DNA from: an uncultured Clostridia bacterium
Lineage (GTDB): Bacteria > Bacillota > Clostridia > Oscillospirales > CAG-272
NCBI GenBank assembly: GCA_904501715.1
Contig: CAJGCD010000013.1
Coordinates: 1 to 30,624, forward strand
Length of the DNA: 30,624 nucleotides
Direction of reading: 5' to 3'
The translations under genes were made by a program, and so were the position numbers. This document shows positions 25,701 through 30,624 of this stretch, one piece after another (the first letter of the stretch is position 1; each line of letters opens with the position of its first letter). The notes beneath the pieces are model-generated. The model saw nothing but the letters and a program-made list of their open reading frames with translations, had not been told where the DNA came from and searched no databases.

Positions 25701-25756
25701 TTACGGCTGTTCTCGCACTTGGCGCAGGCGTTTCCTTTAAGAAAAAGGAAGACTAA
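19715..25756 (+). CDS. Giant secreted repeat protein: GLUG-type beta-helix, FIVAR modules, C-terminal anchor
   Basis: This 2013-residue protein is probably cell-surface attached. A signal peptide (1-26, cleavage after VGA) is followed by a right-handed beta-helix-like part (about 130-1340). About 26 turns there follow the pattern GGI(V/A/L)G, then F-x-x-C-x-N-x-G-x-I, close to the GLUG motif. In 23 turns that Cys is present (FENC, FKNC, FDTC, INDC, IDGC), so it would stack as a ladder. Next come a helical FIVAR-like stretch (about 1400-1570), a short pectate-lyase-like part with GTLNGNGYTITLDG (about 1610), and two clear FIVAR modules (about 1827-1890 and 1896-1960). The tail is acidic, then GCGSVIGG, a membrane segment and KKKED. 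No catalytic motif is visible; adhesion or scaffold is the likely role. AAAGGAG precedes the ATG. Confidence 0.85.
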   Translation: MKKTLSIILIITMLLSLVVAAVPVGATTVQNAGLIGQTSGGVNIVMPELPNKGVTNPATGASAVTKPTYDESKLGNYMANSSAQEKADYLAEINAALKEATGDPNAEYIPVVNSKRDGVTPANAVLFTEINDDGHYYLWENITWNKSRGASGDPINGSGEGEDAAKYSAIGADPAIYIDDTVIDGCGHTITMASYELFHRTYNITLKNVTVKRDTVIDNNDLKVLHILQRWESRGYTKVYNLTIDVDYNITGNNDNSKATGTLIYGARANSEIHNVLNTSTITLDTGVTKMDQIGGLVGFTEGKVSVKNVVNRGAIVIKSTALTRTESVGGIVGSASKDTSFENCFNEMDITVANGAVLSGAPQIGGIAGKSGNGTTFKNCVNSGDITVGEAKTTAFDPKIKSIGGIVGEVTGNAVINSDVNNAANTYTFDTCYNTGKIWIRSDVAVVAVGDVDVKQGVAGIVGRVSGTTALRNCVNAADIISDGAMLRCFGGIAGAGQGTAISFNNCINGVDRTNVPAGDTDTVDGDVKVFQHGCTISDGAAAGGILGYSYASNTTSISFYNCTNNGDIVDLTTTESAPLADDKLVKGGIAANIRGAKEVLFSNCINNGDVVAGAITNIAYSAGMLGRYGTVGTWMGWKNDDTTLTFDRCTNNGAISARNGAGGIFAATDSEVQDGNKTGLVVRYFTFRECLNNGTVNRIGGGNAGGIAGNVQARGTKLSVVFERCENTKAITSTGSTGGIAGALNAYTDANAGFSTTYAPKFYLKDCENTGAVSGGSNVGGMTGYLNTSATNTDGIDTTNDYKPGLTVDGCINNADITSSGKIVGGVVAMIEGDDGTTANISDCYNLKNITNNSSGGGYTAGICAKVDNDAIFTNCHNYGSMSYGKDAYYDTSNGGNGSIGGVVGSIRLAITVSLTNCSNNGTIALTSGAKNACIGGVAASAWNGSTVTFTNCVNNGVVSVTADGNNGFDQNQLGAGGILGVAGRHGVASTVYFYGCVNNASVTLEQGTAKYNVGGILGVLTKGSATFGKYDNGTPDNADDDIKTANFGTITTEATGAELMGAGGILGAAGHNTQDATVSFSYCENHGVVSSTNSAATFNLGGIAGVLVKTNATFNYCKNTKNITDNCGTRGSRQGIAGMVGFAFGYGGEASLAIDMDDCVNTGALTGKDRLGGMIGSVTGRNQNGLSVIDIDIDRCVNDADITGSGKYGAGMVGYVESTQYADDQKKDAITVDINDCLNLGNIEMQGDAAAGIVGSISNSSDALWVRINDSVNMGNITCGFGAAGGNAGGIFGVASVGYSHIYIDGCINYGTISTNNYNCHGIYGQNWGSKETPQAFDSKVTNTINFGKLNSSVEGSSKEEPIGPGSTQSSCYYYSGSVDSGKVYGNAAVIMKLDQAFMVAMEYVNSDMAFSFENLEAAMKKAEPYFASPDKYAEDTLINLQNVYDASEDMVNAGFYAINDEGTVEFIAQSTIEDQTEAMLKAVEDTYLKSAMPILLESTIINAEKFMAENTNLYKAAPWNEFTSALKAAKDLYAREDLFELNYSVIYPVANRLKVALEALEEDASTLGGDILTAEDLARIAGQKGEFTLKNDITISAPVKNFKGTLNGNGYTITLDGCALFEDANGITVTNLTINGDAGEAKSVFGKAKGEVRMDNILIDVEGELEAALFGEVDKNADIAISKVISYTDASVAALVAGDCKIAVEAALVLAKAPALVTAENADVTLSYVDGTVYYNAEGESSTDADVFASGEVAYVMNQAMFGGYDNLVQRIGKDALPRIGVALVDGSNLVRFEDGKYVNLGQKIEVEVDTTPKPIPPAAPVYSELEKAIARAEALVEGDYTAESFKAVADALAAAKALQTEVQDDIDAAVAAIDLAMAALDLKPAEVASVDYSKLAEAITKAEALNVNDYTMASWTSVQVMLSAAKKAKLAATQAEVDAAIAALNGAVASLVKAPAESDAPAADDKDDTNATEPAEEEGCGSVIGGAAVILTAVLALGAGVSFKKKED

Positions 25757-25765
25757 TTGAATATT

Positions 25766-25796
25766 AAATCCGCTCCCCTCGGGGAGCGGATTTTTT
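25766..25796 (+). terminator. Terminator of the giant surface protein
   Basis: AAATCCGCTCCC and GGGAGCGGATTT form a 12-bp stem with a CTCG tip, followed by a T run, 9 bp after the stop codon. Confidence 0.95.
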
Positions 25797-26052
25797 AGAT
25801 AAGAGATAAAAGAGAATAGATAATAGAGAATAGAGAATAGGAGGTAGGGGAGCGCCTTGGTGCTCCCGTTTGAAATAAAGATTATAAAAAAGGCGTGAGG
25901 AGCAAGCCCCTCCCCTACGGTGGTGGGTATTCTCGGGTTTGCATTTCACCCGTAGGGGCGACCATTGTGCGTCCGCCGTTTTGATTTTATATATTATTTC
26001 GGTAGGGGAATCAGCCATTTTTAAATAAAATGCCATATTTTGCAAAAATATG
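25797..26052. other. Gene-free mosaic of intergenic repeats
   Basis: No gene is visible. The stretch holds a purine-rich AGAGAATA-type tandem run (25801-25840), a hairpin GGGAGCGCC/GGTGCTCCC (25848-25867), an inverted TAGGGGAG ... CTCCCCTA pair (25845-25852 and 25910-25917), and the dispersed repeat at 25953-25976. Confidence 0.55.
25953..25976 (+). repeat. Dispersed repeat, plus-oriented copy
   Basis: The element starts TAGGGGCGACCATTGTGC and ends GTCCGC. It is an inverted near-copy of 19376-19398. REP- or MITE-like status is an inference. Confidence 0.55.
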
Positions 26053-26081
26053 TTGACAAAGTGAAAAATATGTGATACAAT
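26053..26081 (+). promoter_or_regulatory. Promoter of the riboswitch and symporter unit
   Basis: TTGACA (26053-26058), 17 bp, TACAAT (26076-26081). Transcription should start near 26088, just before the riboswitch. Confidence 0.88.
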
Positions 26082-26097
26082 GTACGAAAATCCGATG

Positions 26098-26217
26098 AAG
26101 TTCTCGGAATTCGTAAGGAGACCGAGTGCGGAGGAGCTTTGGAGAATCCCGCCGGGGCGGGTGCCGAAGGTGCAAGGAAGGCTCGCTTTCCGAATCTCTC
26201 AGGCAAAAGGACAGAGT
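26098..26217 (+). ncRNA. Glycine riboswitch, single aptamer
   Basis: The conserved core is clear: GGAGAAT, then GTGCCGAAGGTGCAAGG, then CGAATCTCTCAGGCAAAAGG with ACAGAG after it. Only one glycine-binding aptamer (about 26139-26216) is present. The CTCGG ... CCGAG stem just upstream (26103-26107, 26121-26125) could be the remnant ('ghost') partner described for singlet glycine riboswitches. A terminator hairpin lies 38 bases downstream, so control is probably by transcription attenuation. Whether glycine turns the gene on or off cannot be read without folding the competing stems. Confidence 0.92.
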
Positions 26218-26254
26218 GGCATATATTTTTGTGTGTAATAATGTCTTATTTTTC

Positions 26255-26286
26255 AAAGCTGCCGTATCGGCGGCTTTATTTTATTT
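26255..26286 (+). terminator. Riboswitch expression-platform terminator
   Basis: AAAGCTGCCG and CGGCGGCTTT form a 10-bp stem (one T-G pair) around TAT, followed by ATTTTATTTT. It lies between the aptamer and the ribosome binding site AAGGAGG (26288-26294), inside the transcript of the symporter. It is therefore an attenuator. Confidence 0.85.
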
Positions 26287-26299
26287 TAAGGAGGCTTTT

Positions 26300-27760
26300 A
26301 TGGAAGCTATTCAAAATTTTCTTCTCCCCATAGTTGCAGAGATAAATACCAATCTCTCTAACTATATTCTTCTTTTTCTTCTGGTGGGCGTAGGCCTTTT
26401 CTTCACCGTAAGAACGAGATTCGTCCAGGTACGCTGCTTTGGAGAAGGCATGAAAAAGGTATTTGGCGGTATATTTTCCGGTAAAAATAAGGATAAAAAG
26501 GGCGGTCTTTCCTCCTTTCAGGCACTTGCTACCGCAATCGCGGCTCAGGTAGGTACGGGAAATATCGTCGGTGCCTGCGGCGCTATCCTTATAGGCGGAC
26601 CCGGTGCTATCTTCTGGATGTGGGTCATTGCCTTCTTCGGTATGGCTACTATTTACGCCGAGGCTGTTCTTGCACAGAAGACCAAAGTGATAGACGCCGA
26701 CGGAAACGTACAGGGCGGTCCTGTTTACTACATAAGAGAAGCGTTCAAGGGCAAATTCGGTAAATTCCTTGCGGGCTTCTTCGCAGTTGCTACCATTCTT
26801 GCGCTGGGATGCATGGGTGCTATGGTTCAGTCTAACGCTATTTCCTCGGCTGTAAGTACCGCTACCAACAGCACGGTTCCCGTATGGGCGGTAGGCTTGG
26901 TCCTTGCGGCTATATGCGCTATCATCTTCATCGGAGGTATCAAGAGAATTGCTTCGGTTGCCGAAAAGATAGTCCCCATAATGGCAGTAGGCTACATAGC
27001 TGTGGGTATTATTATTCTTGCTATCAACATTACCAAGATCCCCGAAACCTTCGGTATGATATTCAGATATGCATTTGATACAAGCGCTATAATCGGCGGC
27101 GGTGTGGGAGCTATATTTACCGCTATGACTCAGGGCGCAAAGCGTGGACTTTTCTCCAATGAGGCAGGTATGGGTTCGACCCCTCACGCTCATGCCCAGG
27201 CGGAGGTAAAGGATCCTCACGAGCAGGGCGTAGTTGCTATGATAGGTGTGTTCATAGACACCTTTGTGGTTCTTACAATAACAGCTCTCGTAGTTATTTC
27301 TACCCTTTACGTGGGCGACAGTCCTTTGATGTCGGGCGGTATTATTACCGACGTTACGGCAGGACTTGTAGGTATCGATAAGAATAATCTTATGCAGACT
27401 GCGGTAGGACAGGCATTTGGAAGCCCCATAGCAGGTAACATTATAGTTGCGGTTTGCCTTACCTTCTTTGCGTTTACTACTATAATAAGCTGGAATTTCT
27501 TTGGTAAGCAGAACGTTCAGTACCTGTTGGGCAAAAAGGCAACTGTTGTATATTCCGTAATTGCTATCGGATTTATATTCCTTGGCTCTTGCCTGAAGAA
27601 TGACCTCGTTTGGGAGCTTACGGATATGTTTAACAACCTGATGGTATTGCCCAACGCCATAACCCTCTTTGTTCTTTCCGGTATGGTTGTAGCCTGTGTT
27701 AAGGCTGCAAAGGCAAGAAAGAAGAACAAGGGCGGCGACGAGCTTGACAAGGCTGAGTAA
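26300..27760 (+). CDS. Sodium:alanine/glycine symporter (AGCS family)
   Basis: This 486-residue polytopic inner-membrane carrier couples sodium entry to uptake of alanine or glycine. The start is the ATG at 26300, with AAGGAGG 5 bases before it; a longer open frame upstream runs through the riboswitch and is not real. Family motifs are GTGNIVGACGAILIGGPGA (sodium and substrate site) and GAKRGLFSNEAGMGSTPHAH. About ten to eleven membrane segments are visible, and the C-terminal end is basic (KARKKNKGG). The glycine riboswitch upstream argues that glycine is the physiological substrate. The gene is a single unit with terminators on both sides. Confidence 0.95.
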   Translation: MEAIQNFLLPIVAEINTNLSNYILLFLLVGVGLFFTVRTRFVQVRCFGEGMKKVFGGIFSGKNKDKKGGLSSFQALATAIAAQVGTGNIVGACGAILIGGPGAIFWMWVIAFFGMATIYAEAVLAQKTKVIDADGNVQGGPVYYIREAFKGKFGKFLAGFFAVATILALGCMGAMVQSNAISSAVSTATNSTVPVWAVGLVLAAICAIIFIGGIKRIASVAEKIVPIMAVGYIAVGIIILAINITKIPETFGMIFRYAFDTSAIIGGGVGAIFTAMTQGAKRGLFSNEAGMGSTPHAHAQAEVKDPHEQGVVAMIGVFIDTFVVLTITALVVISTLYVGDSPLMSGGIITDVTAGLVGIDKNNLMQTAVGQAFGSPIAGNIIVAVCLTFFAFTTIISWNFFGKQNVQYLLGKKATVVYSVIAIGFIFLGSCLKNDLVWELTDMFNNLMVLPNAITLFVLSGMVVACVKAAKARKKNKGGDELDKAE

Positions 27761-27767
27761 ATAAAAC

Positions 27768-27799
27768 AAAAAGAACTTGGATTTTTCCAAGTTCTTTTT
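27768..27799. terminator. Bidirectional terminator
   Basis: AAAAAGAACTTGGA and TCCAAGTTCTTTTT form a 14-bp stem around TTTT. It ends the symporter transcript and, on the other strand, rqcH. Confidence 0.92.
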
Positions 27800-27800
27800 A

Positions 27801-29561
27801 TTATTTTTTCCTAAGAGCCGCTATTTTTTCGGCGTTGGGGGTGACGTAGGCTGTCCAGTTGGTGTGGTATATAACGAAGCCGGGCTTTGCACCAGCCACG
27901 CGCTTGACGTGCTTTGCAAGGGTGTAGTCAACTGCTATATTTGTGCCCTCCGCTCCCGAATAATAGGCGGCTATTTCTGCCGCTGTAGTAAAATCAAGGT
28001 CGGTGGGCTCCTTGCCCTCGGTCACCAGCAGCACGTGAGAGCCGTGGCTCTGCTTTGCGTGGAACCAATAGTCATGCTTTTCGGCAAGACGGTGGGTTAT
28101 ATATTCGTTTTGAAGATTGTTCTTTCCGCACAGCACCTTCATTCCGTCGGGGGTCTCAAACTGCATGACCGTGGGATTTTTTTGCTTGTGCGAAGCGTTG
28201 TAGGACTTCATTCTTGAAGCGTATCCCGAGCGATACAGCTCGTCACGTATCTCTACAAGGTCTGCGGGGGATTCCGCCTTGGTCAACGCCTCAAAGACAG
28301 TGTAGATATACTCAAGCTCGGTCTCCCCAAGCTCTATCTGCTTTGCCAGCTCCACCTTGGCGGTCTTGCTCTTTGCGTATTTCTTATAGTAGCGCTGGGC
28401 GTTTGCCGCGGGGGTAAGGCGGGAGTCCAGCTCAATGCGTACGGTGGGGCAGTTGCCCTTCTCATCCATGCTCTCCCAGTCCTCAAGCTCGGCAAAGGCA
28501 CTCTTTTTTTGCAAGCGATAGATATTTGCGGTGATAAGGTCGCCGTATTTTCTGTAATTCTCGCCCTCCTCACACGCCTTTAGCTCGGCGCGCTGGAGCT
28601 CCAGCTTCTTTTTTATACGTCCCTCGGCGTTGGTCAGCAGTCGCAGTATATCCGAAGCGCGCTGGTGTACTCTCTGTTTGTTGTCACGGCTCGCGAAATA
28701 GGCATCGAGCAACTTTCCGGCACTTGAAAAATCACGTTTGTCGTAGCTTCCGTACTGGTATAGGGGCATAAAGGAATATTCCACGCTTTCCTCGCCATTA
28801 AGAATAAGGCAAGGAGAGAAGCGTTTTTCCTTTATTATTTGTGTCACACGGGAAAATTCTTTGTAAATATCCTCAGTAAAGCAATATTCTATGGGGGTAT
28901 CCGTGTGAGCTGTTGAAGCGAAAACGATTTCTCGCGCCACTACGGGCGAAATTCCCGAGAACGTGCCGACGAGAAATTTATCGCAGGGCTTCTCCTTGGG
29001 AGCAGAAGCAAAGAGGGAAAAAAACTTCTCTTTCTCTACTGTCAGCGGATTTATCTTATCACCCTGAGAAGGGAGGGTATAGGTCACACCTGGAATGAGC
29101 TGACGCACGCTGTCAAAGGAAAAATCGGTGGTGCGCAGAGCGGTTATTATCTTTTTGTTGCCGTCGGCAAATATGAGATTGCTGTATTTGCCCATAAGCT
29201 CGGCGATAAGATATCGTTTGCATTCAAAGCCCATTTCGTCTCTGGTGTCAAAGCCCAGAAACGCCACTCGGTCAAAGTCTGCCTGCTCTATCTCGGTAAG
29301 CTTCGCTCCTTGCAGATACTTTCGCAGGAGCATACAGAACATAGGCGGGTTCTGAGGGTTTTCCTTGGGTGTTTCGGTAAAGCATATTCGGGGGTTGTTT
29401 GAGCCCGCGTTTATAAGCAGACGCTTTCCTCCCTCAAAGCTTCGCATCTGAAGCAGGATCTCGTCGCGCTCGGGCTGATATACCTTTTCAATTCTTGCGC
29501 CCAGCGCCGTCTCTCTCAGCTCGGAGAGAGTACAGCAGAGCATTCCCGCGTCAAAAGCCAT
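27801..29561 (-). CDS. rqcH: RqcH, ribosome quality control (NFACT family)
   Basis: This 586-residue protein, often labelled fibronectin-binding protein, binds stalled 50S subunits and adds alanine tails to nascent chains. The NFACT-N domain (about 1-270) keeps D97 and R98 in ADFDRVAF, the pair known to be essential in Bacillus RqcH. The central helix-hairpin-helix and coiled-coil region runs about 290-430. The NFACT-R domain (about 455-570) shows YWFHAKQSHGSHVLL. AGAAAGG lies 9 bases before the ATG. It follows the HAD phosphatase by 17 bp and is probably cotranscribed with it. The RqcU homologue MutS2 is encoded elsewhere in the window. Confidence 0.95.
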   Translation of the reverse strand: MAFDAGMLCCTLSELRETALGARIEKVYQPERDEILLQMRSFEGGKRLLINAGSNNPRICFTETPKENPQNPPMFCMLLRKYLQGAKLTEIEQADFDRVAFLGFDTRDEMGFECKRYLIAELMGKYSNLIFADGNKKIITALRTTDFSFDSVRQLIPGVTYTLPSQGDKINPLTVEKEKFFSLFASAPKEKPCDKFLVGTFSGISPVVAREIVFASTAHTDTPIEYCFTEDIYKEFSRVTQIIKEKRFSPCLILNGEESVEYSFMPLYQYGSYDKRDFSSAGKLLDAYFASRDNKQRVHQRASDILRLLTNAEGRIKKKLELQRAELKACEEGENYRKYGDLITANIYRLQKKSAFAELEDWESMDEKGNCPTVRIELDSRLTPAANAQRYYKKYAKSKTAKVELAKQIELGETELEYIYTVFEALTKAESPADLVEIRDELYRSGYASRMKSYNASHKQKNPTVMQFETPDGMKVLCGKNNLQNEYITHRLAEKHDYWFHAKQSHGSHVLLVTEGKEPTDLDFTTAAEIAAYYSGAEGTNIAVDYTLAKHVKRVAGAKPGFVIYHTNWTAYVTPNAEKIAALRKK

Positions 29562-29578
29562 AGTTAAAAACCTTTCTG

Positions 29579-30394
29579 TTAACCGAACATCAGTTGGTTT
29601 ACGTTGGCGAGAGAGTCAAAGGTGAAATCGGGCTTATCCTTTTCCTCGGCGGCGTCAACGTCAGCCTGCTGAGTTTCGCCCGAAAGAACGAGAACAGAGC
29701 ATACGCCAAAGTTTTTGCCAAGAGCGATATCGGTATAAAGTCTGTCACCGAAAATGCACATCTCGCTGTTGTCAAAGCCCGTAGCCTCGCCAATCATTTC
29801 GATAGTTTCCTTATAGGGCTTGCCGAAGTAGGTGGGTACCTTGCCCGTAGACGCTGTCACAAGAGCCGCGATAGCGCCGCTGTCGGGAATGAAGCCGTCC
29901 TCTGTGGGGCAATTAAAGTCGGGGTGTGTGGAGAGATACTCCGCGCCGTTTCTTATGAGTCGGCAGGCGATGTTAAGCTTTTCGTAAGTAAGGGTGGTAT
30001 CAAAGCCCGTAATGACTATATCCGCGTTCTGGGGGTTTTCCACTGCTCCGTTAAGTACGTTTATGCCCTTAGCCTTGTATTCCTCTATAAGCTCGTCTGT
30101 GGCTACCATGTAGACCGATTTGCCTGCTCTGTATCTGTTGAGAAACTCAAAGGTAACGTCACCCGAGGTCATTATCTCGTCGGGGGTGGGCTCGTAGCCC
30201 AGTCTGGTGAGCTTCTGAAGATAGAAGGGCGAGGTGTGGGAAGCGTTGTTTGTAAAGAAAAGCACCTTTTTACCGTTTTTGCGAAGGTTCTTGATAAATT
30301 CTATGGCAAAATCAAAGGGGATTCCTCCAAGATAGATAGTGCCGTCCATATCAAATATAAAAAGCTTTTTATCCTTTATGATATTGGTATCCAT
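29579..30394 (-). CDS. HAD-IIA family phosphatase (NagD-like)
   Basis: This 271-residue cytoplasmic phosphatase has all four HAD motifs: DMDGT (nucleophile D15, acid/base D17), FFTNNAS (46-52), the lysine in FGKPYKE, and GDRLYTDI. The C2b-type cap between motifs II and III places it in subfamily IIA (NagD, phosphoglycolate- or nitrophenyl-phosphatase-like). The natural substrate is probably a sugar or nucleotide phosphate but cannot be read from sequence. GAGGT precedes the ATG. It is the first gene of a unit with rqcH. Its promoter is interlocked with that of the divergent kinase gene. Confidence 0.9.
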   Translation of the reverse strand: MDTNIIKDKKLFIFDMDGTIYLGGIPFDFAIEFIKNLRKNGKKVLFFTNNASHTSPFYLQKLTRLGYEPTPDEIMTSGDVTFEFLNRYRAGKSVYMVATDELIEEYKAKGINVLNGAVENPQNADIVITGFDTTLTYEKLNIACRLIRNGAEYLSTHPDFNCPTEDGFIPDSGAIAALVTASTGKVPTYFGKPYKETIEMIGEATGFDNSEMCIFGDRLYTDIALGKNFGVCSVLVLSGETQQADVDAAEEKDKPDFTFDSLANVNQLMFG

Positions 30395-30424
30395 AAAATT
30401 ACCTCAAAAAAATAATCCTGACAT

Positions 30425-30453
30425 ATTATACCATATTATTGATTTTTTTTCAA
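30425..30453 (-). promoter_or_regulatory. Promoter of the HAD-rqcH unit
   Basis: On the minus strand TTGAAA (30453 to 30448), 17 bp, TATAAT (30430 to 30425). It overlaps the plus-strand promoter. Confidence 0.8.
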
Positions 30454-30467
30454 CTGTGTGCTATAAT
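30439..30467 (+). promoter_or_regulatory. Promoter of the ASKHA kinase gene
   Basis: TTGATT (30439-30444), 17 bp, TATAAT (30462-30467). Its -35 lies inside the spacer of the opposing promoter. Confidence 0.8.
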
Positions 30468-30507
30468 TATTTTATAGAATGTCCAAAAATTAACATTTGG
30501 AGGGAAA

Positions 30508-30624
30508 ATGAGAACTGTTATAGGAATAGATATCGGCGGAAGCACCACGAAGATAGTGGGCCTCGTTACCGATGATAACGGAAAAAGCAGACTTATAGAG
30601 CCTCTGTTTGTCAGAGCGACCGAT
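30508..30624 (+). CDS. ASKHA-fold kinase/ATPase, N-terminus only (type II pantothenate kinase-like)
   Basis: Only 39 codons are inside the window. The start ATG at 30508 has GGAGGG 5 bases before it. The N-terminus IGIDIGGSTTKIVGLV is the phosphate-1 loop of the actin/hexokinase/Hsp70 fold. It is followed by a segment ending EPLFVRATD, which in my recollection resembles clostridial proteins labelled type II pantothenate kinase (CoaW) or BadF/BadG ATPase. With so little sequence the function is tentative. The gene continues beyond the right edge. Confidence 0.7.
   Translation, partial: MRTVIGIDIGGSTTKIVGLVTDDNGKSRLIEPLFVRATD

Noticed and set aside
26126..26299. A longer N-terminus for the symporter, starting at 26126
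   Set aside because: The extra codons read through the glycine riboswitch and attenuator. The true start at 26300 has AAGGAGG in place and begins at the usual family N-terminus.

Overview
The window looks like chromosome from a low-GC Gram-positive anaerobe of the class Clostridia, probably a spore-forming gut lineage. The evidence is the gene order yqfC-yqfD-phoH-ybeY-era-recO-mutS2, the sporulation membrane gene ylbJ facing away from yqfC, an rqcH gene, BspA-type and GLUG-type surface proteins, AGGAGG-type ribosome binding sites, and near-perfect TTGACA-17-TATAAT promoters. I cannot assign a genus from the sequence alone.

Layout. 1-2430: a visibly AT-richer module. A small XRE regulator (-) and a repeat-containing lipoprotein (+) diverge from a shared promoter region with an extended dyad. 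Two 31-bp direct repeats that resemble the 3' half of initiator tRNA bracket the pair. 2433-2766: tRNA-fMet and tRNA-Leu(UAA), both (-), each with its own consensus promoter and terminator. 3010-3936: a cysteine synthase. 4181-6260: an HTH-PfkB sugar kinase fusion followed by a class II aldolase. 6388-7980: a lipoprotein solute-binding protein split by one in-frame TGA, converging on a family 3 glycoside hydrolase (8045-9658, -). 9712-10854: an unusually long PRPP synthetase (-).

11003-18152 (-): the conserved block yqfC, yqfD, phoH, ybeY, era, recO, mutS2, which covers sporulation, ribosome maturation and repair; ylbJ reads the other way at 18234-19355. 19715-25756: a secreted 2013-residue repeat protein with about 26 beta-helix turns, most carrying one cysteine at the same position, then FIVAR-like modules and a Gly-Cys-Gly-Ser C-terminal anchor. 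25757-26299: terminator, dispersed repeats, then promoter, glycine riboswitch and intrinsic terminator leading into an AGCS sodium:alanine/glycine symporter (26300-27760). 27801-30394 (-): rqcH and a HAD-IIA phosphatase. 30508-end (+): the start of an ASKHA-fold kinase, possibly type II pantothenate kinase.

Links between genes. The kinase, aldolase, solute-binding protein and GH3 enzyme form a plausible carbohydrate-use neighbourhood, though nothing in the sequence names the sugar. MutS2/RqcU and RqcH, from separate operons, belong to the same ribosome rescue pathway. The points most worth a second look are the bracketed XRE/lipoprotein module with its symmetric divergent operator, the inverted pseudo-tRNA and long hairpin beside tRNA-fMet, the in-frame TGA, the HTH-kinase fusion, and the cysteine-ladder surface protein with its anchor.
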